Origin: Lutispora thermophila DSM 19022
Lineage (GTDB): Bacteria; Bacillota; Clostridia; Lutisporales; Lutisporaceae
Length of the DNA stretch: 64,000 nt
Reading direction: 5' to 3'
Assembly: GCF_900142105.1 (NCBI RefSeq)
Contig: NZ_FQZS01000016.1
Coordinates: 36,192 to 100,191 of the forward strand
In this document: piece after piece, positions 1-8,547 of the stretch
How positions within the stretch are numbered: the first letter of the stretch is position 1
How the letters are laid out: the number at the start of each line of letters is the position of its first letter
Program-made: the position numbers and the translations under genes
The notes under the pieces: model-generated
Database searches by the model: none
What the model was told of the DNA's origin: nothing
Seen by the model: the letters and a program-made list of their open reading frames with translations, nothing else

Positions 1-688
1 TTATTGAACCTTCAGCAAAAATCTTTCTGGAAAATGCAGTATGTTTAACTTCTATTATTTCATCTTTGCCTGCAAAAACTATTGTATGTTCTCCCGGAAT
101 TGTACCTCCTCTGAGAGAATATATACCAATTTCATTTGGTTTTCTGGTTCCTTTTTGGTGTCTATCATATATAAATTCTAAGCTATTGTGTAACGTTGAA
201 TTAATTTCTTGTGCAATCATTAATGCAGTACCGCTGGGAGCATCCTTTTTCTCGCTGTGATGTTTTTCGATGATTTCTATATCGAAATCTTTACCAAGAA
301 TCTTTGCAGCATTCTTGCATAATTCAACTGTTACATTGACTCCATAGGACATGTTTGCAGATTGAAATATAGGTATTTTAGTTGAGGCTTTTGACAGAGC
401 TTCGTAATGTAGTTCACTCAGGCCTGTTGTAGCAACTATTAAGGCTATGCCTTTATTTACACAATATTCGATTATCTTATTAATGCTGTTTGGATGAGAA
501 AAGTCCAATACTAAGTCTGCAGTTTCTTCAACATCCATTATTTCATTATATACTTTATAATCATTCTTGAATTTTACAGCATTTGTATCTATGCCGGCAG
601 CAATTTTAATATGGGGATATTCTTTAAGTATTTGAGTTATAGTTTGCCCCATTTTGCCATTGCAGCCGTTTAGCAATATGTTTATCAA
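1..688 (-). CDS. dapB: 4-hydroxy-tetrahydrodipicolinate reductase, 3' end cut by window edge
   Basis: NAD(P)H-dependent reductase of the lysine/meso-diaminopimelate pathway, acting in the cytoplasm directly after DapA. The visible 229 residues start with a nucleotide-binding glycine motif (GCNGKMG) and include the family signature around EKHHSEKKDAPSGTA, which carries the catalytic His and Lys. The family is about 250 residues, so only the C-terminal tail is missing, off the left edge. I chose the TTG at 688 because an AAGGAGGT ribosome binding site lies at 695-702, six bases upstream, and no ATG fits the N-terminus. That site overlaps the dapA stop codon, so the two genes are translationally close-coupled. 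It is the last visible gene of the asd-dapA-dapB operon behind the lysine riboswitch. Confidence 0.93.
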   Translation of the reverse strand, partial: MINILLNGCNGKMGQTITQILKEYPHIKIAAGIDTNAVKFKNDYKVYNEIMDVEETADLVLDFSHPNSINKIIEYCVNKGIALIVATTGLSELHYEALSKASTKIPIFQSANMSYGVNVTVELCKNAAKILGKDFDIEIIEKHHSEKKDAPSGTALMIAQEINSTLHNSLEFIYDRHQKGTRKPNEIGIYSLRGGTIPGEHTIVFAGKDEIIEVKHTAFSRKIFAEGSI

Positions 689-700
689 AATTTTACCTCC

Positions 701-1579
701 TTAAAGAAGACCGTATGATATAAGAGTATTCTTTAAATAGTCCAGATTCTTTTCTGTCATTGATGTTAAGGGAAGCCTTAAATCCCCAACTTCAAATCCC
801 AAAAGATTCATGGCTGTTTTAACTGGTATAGGGTTAACTTCGCAAAATAAAGCGTCATTCAGTGGCTTTATCTTTAATTGGAGTTTCATGGCATGTTTTA
901 CATCACCATTAAGATAGCTCATAACCATATCATGCATTTCCTTTGGAGCAATGTTAGCAACAACGGAAATAACTCCTACGCCGCCTACCGATAGAAGAGG
1001 TACAACCTGATCATCATTACCCGAGTACATTACAAAATTCTCATTGCAGAAGGTTCCAATCTCTACAACCTGACTTATGTTTCCGCTGGCTTCTTTAATA
1101 CCAGCAATGTTTTTATGCAAAGAAAGCTTTCTTAAAGTCTCAGGCAATATATTCAGTCCAGTTCTTCCCGGTACATTATAAATAATTATTGGGATGTTAA
1201 CCGAGTCTGCTATGGCGGTATAATGTTCTAGCAATCCTTTTTGAGTAGTCTTATTATAGTAGGGAGTCACGCATAATAAGCCGTCACATCCTACACTTTC
1301 TGCATATTTTGAGAGTTCTATGCTATGGTGAGTATTATTGCTGCCAGTTCCTGCAATAACAGGTATTCTCTTAGCTACCTTCTCTACGGTGAATTTATAT
1401 GCAGCCTTCTTTTCTTCATCTGTCATAGTTGAAGCTTCACCAGTTGTGCCACATATAATGATTGCATCAGTGTTGTTTTCTATATGCCATTCTATCAATT
1501 CACCTAGTTTATCAAAATTAATGCCATCTTTTGTAAAAGGGGTTATGATAGCAACACCAGAGCCTTTGAATAAAGCCAT
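701..1579 (-). CDS. dapA: 4-hydroxy-tetrahydrodipicolinate synthase
   Basis: Condenses pyruvate with aspartate semialdehyde, the first committed step toward diaminopimelate and lysine. The 292-residue length is normal for this TIM-barrel family. Visible family motifs are CGTTGEAST (pyruvate carboxylate binding), [18 protein letters not shown] with the active-site Tyr, and GIKEASG with the Schiff-base lysine near residue 161. The gene lies 11 bases downstream of asd and its stop overlaps the dapB ribosome binding site. The order asd-dapA-dapB puts three consecutive pathway steps under one lysine-responsive leader. Confidence 0.96.
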   Translation of the reverse strand: MALFKGSGVAIITPFTKDGINFDKLGELIEWHIENNTDAIIICGTTGEASTMTDEEKKAAYKFTVEKVAKRIPVIAGTGSNNTHHSIELSKYAESVGCDGLLCVTPYYNKTTQKGLLEHYTAIADSVNIPIIIYNVPGRTGLNILPETLRKLSLHKNIAGIKEASGNISQVVEIGTFCNENFVMYSGNDDQVVPLLSVGGVGVISVVANIAPKEMHDMVMSYLNGDVKHAMKLQLKIKPLNDALFCEVNPIPVKTAMNLLGFEVGDLRLPLTSMTEKNLDYLKNTLISYGLL

Positions 1580-1590
1580 TTCAGTACCTC

Positions 1591-2595
1591 CTAATTATAT
1601 ATTTTAGATTTTTTTATTAAGGACTCTGCAATCTGAACAGCATTAGTGGCTGCTCCTTTTCTTATATTGTCAGCTACAATCCACATGTTTACTCCACTAT
1701 CTACCGATTCATCTCTCCTGATTCGGCCAACAAAAACCTCATCTCTGCCATTTGCTATTGTAGCCAAAGGATATATATTTTTTTCTGGCTCATCCAATAG
1801 TACAATACTAGGAGAGGTTTTCAATATATTTTTTAATTCCTCTAGTTCAAAATCTTTGTAAAACTCCACATTTACTGATTCTGAATGACAGTTGGATACA
1901 GGTACTCTGACAGTGGTAGCAGTTATCTTTAAACTATAATCATTAAGTATTTTTTTAGTTTCATTTATCATTTTAAGTTCTTCTTTTGTATAACCGTTTT
2001 CAGTAAAAACATCTATATGGGGTAGGCAATTGTTAGCAATAGGATGAGGATAGAAAGTGTGGGGCCTATTTGCCAAACCATTTTCTAAATCAGTAACTCC
2101 CTTAACACCAGAACCGGATACTGCTTGATAAGTTGAGTAAACAATTCTCTTTATATTGTATTTGTCGTGGAGCGGTTTTAATGCAACAACAGCTTGTATT
2201 GTGGAGCAATTAGGATTGGCAATTATTCCATTATGCTTAAAAATTTCGGATTCATTTACTTCGGGCACAACCAAAGGTACATTTTCATCCATTCTGAAAG
2301 TGCTGCTGTTATCAATGACCACGACGCCTTTGGATGTTGCAATAGGTGCATATTTAGCACTCACAGAGCCTCCGGCAGAGAAAAGAGCAATATCTATATC
2401 TCTATCAAAGGAACTTTCACATAATTCTTCTACTGTATAATTCTTGTCTCTGAATTGAACTTGTGTTCCTGCGGACTTGGATGAGGAAAATACATAGAGA
2501 TTATTTATCGGGAAATTCCTTTCCTCCAAAACTTTTAACATAGTTCTACCAACCATGCCCGTAGCACCAACAACTGCGATATTATAACTTTTCAT
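1591..2595 (-). CDS. asd: Aspartate-semialdehyde dehydrogenase
   Basis: NADPH-dependent reduction of aspartyl phosphate to aspartate semialdehyde, the branch point for lysine, threonine and methionine. The 334-residue protein begins with the Rossmann motif [10 protein letters not shown]. It carries the catalytic-cysteine motif NPNCSTIQ near residue 130 and a conserved histidine in the second half ([12 protein letters not shown] region). It is the first gene of the lysine-regulated operon, with a clear AGGAGG site just upstream of the ATG at 2595. The leader between promoter and start codon is about 330 bases and holds a lysine riboswitch and its terminator. Confidence 0.96.
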   Translation of the reverse strand: MKSYNIAVVGATGMVGRTMLKVLEERNFPINNLYVFSSSKSAGTQVQFRDKNYTVEELCESSFDRDIDIALFSAGGSVSAKYAPIATSKGVVVIDNSSTFRMDENVPLVVPEVNESEIFKHNGIIANPNCSTIQAVVALKPLHDKYNIKRIVYSTYQAVSGSGVKGVTDLENGLANRPHTFYPHPIANNCLPHIDVFTENGYTKEELKMINETKKILNDYSLKITATTVRVPVSNCHSESVNVEFYKDFELEELKNILKTSPSIVLLDEPEKNIYPLATIANGRDEVFVGRIRRDESVDSGVNMWIVADNIRKGAATNAVQIAESLIKKSKIYN

Positions 2596-2663
2596 TTAAA
2601 AACCTCCTATGAAGTAGTTTAATTATTATATGATATTAGTGAAATGTTTGATATATGTAAATT

Positions 2664-2689
2664 AAAAAAGCCAGCTTGAAAGCTGACAT
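2664..2689 (-). terminator. Attenuator terminator of the lysine riboswitch
   Basis: On the minus strand a GC-containing stem (GTCAGCTT with AAGCTGGC) is followed directly by six T residues. It lies between the aptamer and asd, where an expression-platform terminator is expected. Lysine binding should favour this hairpin and stop transcription before asd. Confidence 0.8.
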
Positions 2690-2737
2690 GAATAATGAAA
2701 AAATACATTCATATAAAATGTATTTATAACATAATTC

Positions 2738-2912
2738 ATGGATAGCTCTCCATCTCGAAAGATGACAGTCCAGGTATTATTCATACATGAACCAGGCGAG
2801 AAAAACAGTGCTATTTTTCTCCCTTCGGCGCTTTTACCTTTCAACAGTACTCATCGGCAGGCACTACCTCATGCTGTTTAATAATTAAAAGCGCACCTCT
2901 ATCTCGTGAATC
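2738..2912 (-). promoter_or_regulatory. Lysine riboswitch (L box) upstream of asd-dapA-dapB
   Basis: Read on the minus strand, the leader shows the conserved L-box blocks in order: AGATAGAGGTGCGC at the 5' end, ATGAGTACTG, GAAAGGTAAAAGCGCCGAAGG, CTGG, then ACTGTCATC and a closing GATGGAGAGCTATCC. These are core lysine-binding and pairing elements of the known aptamer class. The distal terminator at 2664-2689 indicates transcriptional control. The regulated genes make lysine, which fits the ligand. Confidence 0.93.
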
Positions 2913-2934
2913 TATTCAATATTTAATTTTATTA

Positions 2935-2963
2935 ATATTAACATGAAAAAACTAACATGTCAA
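2935..2963 (-). promoter_or_regulatory. Sigma-A-type promoter of the asd operon
   Basis: Minus strand TTGACA (2958-2963), a 17-base spacer and TAATAT (2935-2940). Transcription would start near 2928, about 15-20 bases before the L-box aptamer. Confidence 0.8.
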
Positions 2964-3071
2964 TATTTGTATTTGTACATTTGTTATAAATTAATTTTTC
3001 ATTCAATTGTATAATTTGGATTATTATTGTAAAATCAAATATAGTATAATAATTGTCTGGGAGGTGGCATT

Positions 3072-4379
3072 TTGAGAGAAAAGCCTATCACTATGATATT
3101 AATGTTTATATCAATTATTCTAGTTTGTGTTTTTTCAATTACCATGGCTGATACAGAAGAGCATGTTTGGAATGGTTATGATATTCAAATACTAAATACC
3201 TACAATATTCAGTTTGTAGGTCAGAGTTCCAAAATCGAGATAAATGAGGACAAGCTAGTTTTTAATGGTGAATATGTATTAAAAAATATGACCCAGAACA
3301 CTTTAGAGGCAATATTGGGGTTGCCAACAAACAATCTGGAAAATGTTCAGATAATGGAAAAGAGTAGTTTAGTAAAGCATTATTACAGAAGCAAAAGCTA
3401 TATTGAAGATAAATATCCTACAGAAAATCTTCCTGATGTTGCAAAATGGTATACAGCTAGTTTATGGTTTAAAGCGGGTGAAAGCAAAGTTATAAATGTT
3501 AGGTATGAGACTAAGCTTATTAACAACAGCAAAAGTTTATTTAGCATTAGATATCATAAAAACAAACAACTAATTAATTCTGATGCAACACAAGTAATAT
3601 TTTCAATGTACAATTTTTTTCCATATAATATCTTAGATGCAATTGGAGTATCTGAAGAGAAGACAGTTTTGGCAGGTAATGATAGATTTACAATGGAAAT
3701 GAACAAAGGAAGCGATATAATTGGTATAGACTATGAGCTAGTTGATAAGCTAGCTATTGATAGATTTGATTACAGTTCTGATAAAAAATTAAAGAATATT
3801 GCAACATCATTCAAGAAGAAAGATTATAACTCTGTGCTTACTCTTTGTGATGAGTATATCAATAATCCCACAGATATGGCTTTCAGCTTAGATCAAGTAA
3901 AATATATAAAAGCTGAAGCTTATAGAAAACAGCTTGACTTCTCAAATTATATAGAGTATATTAAAGAATTGAATTTTGACATGTTGTATCCTAGTAGATT
4001 AAAATACAAGATATTATTCGATTTAGATCAGTTGATGGGGGAGAATATACAGGATTTAGAGATTCTTGATATTATGAAAACATTGTATACCAAAGCATCT
4101 GAGGATACTGAATATATAGGAAAATGGATAGAGACCATGGCAAGAAGTTATATTGACACAAGTGAAGTTATGAAGCCCAAGATGCCTGATAAAGATACTG
4201 AAGAAGATGGTATTTTTAGTAGGACTATAGCTTTCTTAAAACTAGAAAACTTAATTGGAAAGATTAAGGATTTTAAGTATCTCTATATAATTGGAGTTGT
4301 TGTTTCATTTTTAGCAGGGTATTTGCTAGGAAAAAGAAAAAAGAAGAGAAAAAATACCATTTCATATTATAAATTTTGA
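3072..4379 (+). CDS. Membrane-anchored exported protein of unknown function
   Basis: A 435-residue protein that I do not recognise. It has an N-terminal hydrophobic segment (about residues 7-27, signal peptide or anchor). A long soluble region follows, probably extracytoplasmic: the first part (about 30-160) looks beta-rich and the second (about 240-370) is helical and repeat-like. A C-terminal membrane helix (about 405-425) ends in a run of Lys and Arg, which suggests a cytoplasmic tail. The start is TTG at 3072 behind GGGAGGTGG. A TATAAT-like -10 at 3045-3050 is present, without a good -35. The gene ends overlapping the reading frame that leads into the methyltransferase gene, so the two are probably cotranscribed. 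The N-terminal part vaguely resembles DUF4424-type domains, but I would not assign it. Confidence 0.75.
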   Translation: MREKPITMILMFISIILVCVFSITMADTEEHVWNGYDIQILNTYNIQFVGQSSKIEINEDKLVFNGEYVLKNMTQNTLEAILGLPTNNLENVQIMEKSSLVKHYYRSKSYIEDKYPTENLPDVAKWYTASLWFKAGESKVINVRYETKLINNSKSLFSIRYHKNKQLINSDATQVIFSMYNFFPYNILDAIGVSEEKTVLAGNDRFTMEMNKGSDIIGIDYELVDKLAIDRFDYSSDKKLKNIATSFKKKDYNSVLTLCDEYINNPTDMAFSLDQVKYIKAEAYRKQLDFSNYIEYIKELNFDMLYPSRLKYKILFDLDQLMGENIQDLEILDIMKTLYTKASEDTEYIGKWIETMARSYIDTSEVMKPKMPDKDTEEDGIFSRTIAFLKLENLIGKIKDFKYLYIIGVVVSFLAGYLLGKRKKKRKNTISYYKF

Positions 4380-4399
4380 AGATAAGGGAGTATGGCTAT

Positions 4400-5140
4400 A
4401 TGACTAGTTATGGAGGTTTTGCTCAAATATACGACTCATTAATGGATGAAGTAGATTATGAAAAATGGGCAAAATACTTACAGGATATAATGCATTATAA
4501 TAATGTGACAGCAAGACATGTTTTAGATTTAGCTTGTGGAACTGGGAATATAACCATACCTCTATCTCAGCTTGGTTATAGTTTGTGGGGAGTGGATATC
4601 TCAGAACAGATGCTTTCTATAGCTGAAAATAAAGCTAGAGTATATGGAGAGAGGATCAGGTTTTTAAGACAAGATATGAGAAATCTGAGTTTGACTAAGA
4701 GTTTTGATGCTGTGGTATGTGCATGTGATGGAGTTAACTATATAACTGATGAAAAAGAATTAATTCAAGTGTTTAAAGAAGTGTACAAAATTTTGAATCC
4801 TGGCGGTATATTTATTTTTGATATTAGCAGCTTTTTTAAGTTAGAAAGTATACTAGGGGATAACATGTTTATTGAAGAAAAAAACGGGATTTTCTATTGT
4901 TGGGAGAATTCTTTTGATGAAGAGTCTTCTACAGTTGCTATGAGGTTGAATTTTTTTATACCCGAAGGCAAACTATATACAAGAATAGAAGAGATTCATA
5001 TTCAAAAAGCATACAAGATTCATGATATATATGAAATGCTATTGAAAAGCGGTTATACGAAAATAAAGGATTTTGATGAATTCACATTTGAAAAAGCAAA
5101 TGAAAAAAGTGAGAGAGTATTTTTCTCGGCAATAAAATGA
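4400..5140 (+). CDS. Class I SAM-dependent methyltransferase
   Basis: A 246-residue Rossmann-type methyltransferase. The SAM-binding motif I reads VLDLACGTGN, followed by the acidic motif II region GVDISEQML and a post-I segment FLRQDMRNL. The N-terminus (SYGGFAQIYDSLMDEVDYEKWAKY) is typical of small clostridial methyltransferases of the YqeM type, whose substrate is generally unknown. I chose the ATG at 4400, which has AAGGGAG nine bases upstream, over an upstream TTG at 4376 that overlaps the preceding stop. The stop overlaps the upstream frame of hslO. The substrate cannot be read from the sequence. Confidence 0.85.
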   Translation: MTSYGGFAQIYDSLMDEVDYEKWAKYLQDIMHYNNVTARHVLDLACGTGNITIPLSQLGYSLWGVDISEQMLSIAENKARVYGERIRFLRQDMRNLSLTKSFDAVVCACDGVNYITDEKELIQVFKEVYKILNPGGIFIFDISSFFKLESILGDNMFIEEKNGIFYCWENSFDEESSTVAMRLNFFIPEGKLYTRIEEIHIQKAYKIHDIYEMLLKSGYTKIKDFDEFTFEKANEKSERVFFSAIK

Positions 5141-5157
5141 TAAATACAGGAGGCAGT

Positions 5158-6042
5158 ATGAAAGATATATTACTAAGATGTGCCAGTGTTGATGGAAGTA
5201 TAAGACTATTTTGTTGTACAACAATAAATATTGTTGAAGAAGCTAGGTTGATACATAATACATATCCTGTCACAACTGCAGCATTAGGGAGAATGCTAAC
5301 TGCCGGAAGTATGATGGGAACCATGCTTAAATCTGAAAAAGATCAGATTACATTGCAGATCAACGGCAGAGGACCTGCTGGAAGTATTGTTGTTGTATCA
5401 GATATAACTGGTGATGTAAGAGGTTATATAGCAAATCCTTATGTAGATATTCCATTAAATGATATAGGGAAGCTAGATGTTGGGGGAGTTGTAGGAAAAA
5501 ATGGTGTATTTACTGTTATAAAGGATTTAGGTTTAAAGGAACCTTATATTGGTCAAGTACCAATAATCAGCGGAGAAATTGGGGAGGATTTAGCATCTTA
5601 TTTTGCATCATCTGAGCAAACTCCGACTGCGGTTGCATTAGGTGTAAGAATTGCCCAAGATGGCAAGGTTGATTCAGCAGGTGGATTTATTGTTCAAGTA
5701 ATGCCTGAAGCTAATGATCATACAATAGATTTGTTAGAAAATAATGTATCTAATATCAAATCAGTAACAGATATTATTTCTGATAGAGGAATAGAAGGAC
5801 TTATAGAAATTGTAATGAAAGATATTGAATATACAATTCATGAAAAGAAGGAAATCAAGTATAGATGCAATTGTAATAGAGATAGATTGGAAAAGGCATT
5901 GGTAGCTTTGGGATCAAAAGAAATAAAAGAAATCATTGATGATCAGGGGCAAGCAGAATTAATATGTCATTTTTGCAACAAAAAGTATCAGTTTAATAAG
6001 GAGCAACTTCAAGAAATATTGAAAAAGATAATACAAGATTAA
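5158..6042 (+). CDS. hslO: Redox-regulated chaperone Hsp33
   Basis: Cytosolic holdase chaperone switched on by oxidation. The 294-residue protein has the Hsp33 N-terminal body and, at the C-terminus, the zinc/redox switch: a CxC pair (RCNCNR) about 30 residues before a CxxC pair (CHFCNK). All four cysteines are present, so the redox switch should work. The start is the ATG at 5158, preceded by GGAGGC; an in-frame ATG at 5137 overlaps the previous gene and has no good site. It is followed by an AT-rich gap and the tRNA cluster. Confidence 0.95.
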   Translation: MKDILLRCASVDGSIRLFCCTTINIVEEARLIHNTYPVTTAALGRMLTAGSMMGTMLKSEKDQITLQINGRGPAGSIVVVSDITGDVRGYIANPYVDIPLNDIGKLDVGGVVGKNGVFTVIKDLGLKEPYIGQVPIISGEIGEDLASYFASSEQTPTAVALGVRIAQDGKVDSAGGFIVQVMPEANDHTIDLLENNVSNIKSVTDIISDRGIEGLIEIVMKDIEYTIHEKKEIKYRCNCNRDRLEKALVALGSKEIKEIIDDQGQAELICHFCNKKYQFNKEQLQEILKKIIQD

Positions 6043-6072
6043 TCCAATTAGTTATTTTTTTAATTTTTTATC

Positions 6073-6101
6073 TTGACTTTGAATAATATATAATGTATAC
6101 T
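6073..6101 (+). promoter_or_regulatory. Promoter of the tRNA cluster
   Basis: TTGACT (6073-6078), a 17-base spacer and TATACT (6096-6101), placed 21 bases before the first tRNA. This is a near-consensus sigma-A promoter. Confidence 0.75.
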
Positions 6102-6122
6102 AAATCTTGTCGTTGAGGCAAT

Positions 6123-6198
6123 GGGCGCATAGCTCAGCTGGGAGAGCATCTGCCTTACAAGCAGAGGGTCATAGGTTCGAGCCCTATTGTGCCCACCA
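6123..6198 (+). tRNA. tRNA-Val (anticodon TAC)
   Basis: The 76-base cloverleaf has acceptor GGGCGCA paired with TGTGCCC, anticodon loop CTTACAA, a GGTTCGA T-loop and an encoded CCA end. It is the first of five tRNAs in a row. Confidence 0.97.
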
Positions 6199-6205
6199 TT
6201 AAAAT

Positions 6206-6282
6206 GGCCCAGTAGTTCAGTTGGTTAGAATGCCAGCCTGTCACGCTGGAGGTCGACGGTTCGAGCCCGTTCTGGGTCGCCA
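6206..6282 (+). tRNA. tRNA-Asp (anticodon GTC)
   Basis: A 77-base cloverleaf with acceptor GGCCCAG, anticodon loop CTGTCAC, T-arm GGTTCGAGCC and an encoded CCA. Confidence 0.97.
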
Positions 6283-6287
6283 TTTGA

Positions 6288-6363
<76 letters not shown>

Positions 6364-6374
6364 TATGAATATTT

Positions 6375-6449
6375 GCGGGTGTAACTCAGTGGTAGAGTGT
6401 CACCTTGCCAAGGTGAAAGTCGCGAGTTCGAATCTCGTCACCCGCTCCA
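6375..6449 (+). tRNA. tRNA-Gly (anticodon GCC)
   Basis: A 75-base cloverleaf with acceptor GCGGGTG/CACCCGC, anticodon loop TTGCCAA, T-arm AGTTCGAATCT and an encoded CCA. Confidence 0.97.
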
Positions 6450-6452
6450 TAA

Positions 6453-6527
6453 GGCGACATAGCCAAGTGGTAAGGCAGAGGACTGCAAATCCTTTATTCC
6501 CCGGTTCAAATCCGGGTGTCGCCTCCA
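6453..6527 (+). tRNA. tRNA-Cys (anticodon GCA)
   Basis: A 75-base cloverleaf with acceptor GGCGACA/TGTCGCC, anticodon loop CTGCAAA, T-arm GGTTCAAATCC and an encoded CCA. It is the last tRNA of the cluster and is followed by a terminator. Confidence 0.97.
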
Positions 6528-6543
6528 TAATAAGTTAATTTTA

Positions 6544-6572
6544 AATACTTCTCAAAGGAGGAGTATTTTTTT
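6544..6572 (+). terminator. Terminator of the tRNA cluster
   Basis: The arm AATACTTCTC pairs with GAGGAGTATT around a four-base loop, and a run of seven Ts follows. Confidence 0.85.
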
Positions 6573-6738
6573 ATTATGCTTAAGAAATGCTTACTTGATT
6601 TTATAAATGCTTACAATGGAAGAATTTATTATTTTGCCAAAAACGTTTAAATTGGAAATATTTTTATCAAGAAAATACTATGATATCTTTAAAACAGTGA
6701 GGTAAAATAATAATCATTAAGTTATGAGGTGGAGACAA

Positions 6739-7491
6739 ATGAGTACATTTTTAGAAAATCCCAATCTTCCTCAAAATAAAGTTAAAATTGTTGTATTAGA
6801 CTATAGAACAGATGATGAAATACTATCGAACTTGTCAAATATGGGCATAGAGATAATAAGGACTGAGAGATGTTTTGAATTATATGAGGCTATAGATGGC
6901 CATCCCGATATATTAATGCATCATGTAGGAGGAAACTCTTTGGTAATTGCGCCAAACATATATGATAAGGTTGCAGAAAGATTTCATAAAAAAGGATTTG
7001 CATTGACAAAAGGTGCAACATGGCTACAACGAAACTATCCTCAAAACATTGCATATAATGTATTAAGACTGGGCAAATTAGCCTTTCATAATACAAAATA
7101 CACAGATCCGGAAATTATCAGGATTTATGAAAAAAATGACGTGAGACTTGTTCATGTAAACCAGGGCTATACTAAATGTTCTGTTTGTATTATTGATGAA
7201 AATTCAGTAATAACTCATGATATAGGGGTAGCTAGGGTTATGGAAAAGCATGGAATAGAAGTCTTGGTTATAGAACCTGGAGGTATTGATATAATAGGCT
7301 TGAACTATGGCTTCATTGGAGGAACATCGGGTTTAATTTCAAAAAATACTATAGTTTTTACAGGATCTATGAAAGAAATGAAATGTTATAACAAAATTCT
7401 GGAGTATGTAGCTTTAAAAGGGATTGATATCAAAATACTCAGCAATAAGAAAATCATGGACATTGGTTCAATAATGCCACTAAGCTATTGA
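6739..7491 (+). CDS. DUF6873-like protein, possible GME-fold (guanidino-modifying enzyme-like) protein
   Basis: A 250-residue cytoplasmic protein without signal or membrane segments. From memory it matches the clostridial family named DUF6873, described as having the fold of guanidino-group modifying enzymes (amidinotransferase/arginine deiminase type). Supporting motifs are the N-terminal NPNLPQNKVK, MHHVGGNSLVIAPN (about residues 60-75), and GYTKCSVCIIDENSVITHD (about 150), which holds candidate Cys and His residues. The catalytic set cannot be confirmed by eye. The start at 6739 has GAGGTGGA six bases upstream; an ATG at 6724 would be out of register with that site. It stands alone between the tRNA cluster and the ytxC-like gene. 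Confidence 0.6.
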   Translation: MSTFLENPNLPQNKVKIVVLDYRTDDEILSNLSNMGIEIIRTERCFELYEAIDGHPDILMHHVGGNSLVIAPNIYDKVAERFHKKGFALTKGATWLQRNYPQNIAYNVLRLGKLAFHNTKYTDPEIIRIYEKNDVRLVHVNQGYTKCSVCIIDENSVITHDIGVARVMEKHGIEVLVIEPGGIDIIGLNYGFIGGTSGLISKNTIVFTGSMKEMKCYNKILEYVALKGIDIKILSNKKIMDIGSIMPLSY

Positions 7492-7574
7492 TGCTCAATG
7501 ATTTTCTACTAAAATGGCTATTGAATAATTGTTCTAGTAACACAAATAATACTTAACAGGAAGGAGTTGAGCAG

Positions 7575-8483
7575 ATGTACTTAACAACCATCGCTGTTAG
7601 AAATAATGATGAAAAGATTAAAAATCATATCTTTTCAGGACTTGAGTCCATAAGCAGTGGAGATATGCGCATCACACACGAAGAGTATACAGCAGGAGAT
7701 ACGGTTTTTATAAGATGTGGATATAAAGAAGGATTTATGTCAAAATTAATTGAAAACAGATCAAGTGAAGATTTTAAATATTTGCTAGCTCAAGTGCTAT
7801 GTGATGTTATAATAGATAATTATGAATCTAAAATATTAAAAAAGATAATTAAAGAATATTATATATATCTGACAGAATATGAGAGAGAATTAATTTATGA
7901 ATCAGTCAAAAAAAATCTTGCTGTAGAAGATGGATACAAAGATGGATTTTATGGTCAAACCAGACGAACAAGAATAATAAGAAAAATTATGAATTACTTG
8001 AAGTCAGAGAACTTTTTAATAATAGATGGATTTGTCAACTTTAGACTTAATGATTATATAAAAGAGCTAGGAGACATAGTAGAAAAGACTGTAGAAGAAT
8101 ATATTGCTGAAAGAGAATATAATGAGTTTATAAAACTTTTGAGATATTTTGTTGAAATACAAGAATGCAAAATGGACGTAGTAAACATAGTTCCTATTGA
8201 AAATGGAGGATATTTTCTTATTGACAGCAAAAATAGTCCCATTAATTGTGAATGCTTTGAAGAATTAAAAGCTGAAATTGGTGATAGTGAAATCAGTTTT
8301 GATGATTTTCTCATAAGTACTCTTATCACCATTGCACCAAATAAAGTAGTAATCCATGATTGCCAAAATTTTAAAAATAAAGAGCTATTTAAAACCATTA
8401 CCAATATTTTTTATGATAGGATAGAACTATGTAGAGGTTGCGACCTTTGTGGAATTTTAAAGGTAAATAAAGAATTAAATTGA
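7575..8483 (+). CDS. ytxC: YtxC-like sporulation protein
   Basis: A 302-residue soluble protein. It resembles the YtxC family, named as putative sporulation proteins in Bacillus and Clostridia, through its length, its acidic helical middle and the segment IDGFVNFRLNDYIKELGDIVE followed by EEYIAEREYNEFIKLLRYFVE. In Bacillus ytxC lies near thrS; here thrS follows after one small gene, which supports the call. The C-terminus has a CRGCDLCG cysteine cluster. Its biochemical role is not known. A GGAAGGAG site precedes the ATG. Confidence 0.72.
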   Translation: MYLTTIAVRNNDEKIKNHIFSGLESISSGDMRITHEEYTAGDTVFIRCGYKEGFMSKLIENRSSEDFKYLLAQVLCDVIIDNYESKILKKIIKEYYIYLTEYERELIYESVKKNLAVEDGYKDGFYGQTRRTRIIRKIMNYLKSENFLIIDGFVNFRLNDYIKELGDIVEKTVEEYIAEREYNEFIKLLRYFVEIQECKMDVVNIVPIENGGYFLIDSKNSPINCECFEELKAEIGDSEISFDDFLISTLITIAPNKVVIHDCQNFKNKELFKTITNIFYDRIELCRGCDLCGILKVNKELN

Positions 8484-8492
8484 TGAATTATG

Positions 8493-8542
8493 TCACCTGT
8501 TATATACTATATTTATTACTAAAATTGTATATGGACAGGTGA
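8493..8542 (+). promoter_or_regulatory. Long inverted repeat covering the ribosome binding site of the DUF445 gene
   Basis: The arms TCACCTGTTATATAC (8493-8507) and GTATATGGACAGGTGA (8527-8542) pair at both ends (eight bases, then six) with a small mismatch between them. The right arm contains the AGGTGA that serves as ribosome binding site for the gene starting at 8548. The hairpin could mask translation initiation, act as an operator dyad, or act as a weak terminator of ytxC (no T run follows). Confidence 0.5.
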
Positions 8543-8547
8543 TTTAT

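Noticed and set aside
66..260. 64-residue plus-strand frame at the left edge
   Set aside because: Antisense to dapB, which has diagnostic motifs here.
2662..2844. 60-residue minus-strand frame upstream of asd
   Set aside because: It lies inside the lysine riboswitch and terminator; the RNA elements explain the sequence.
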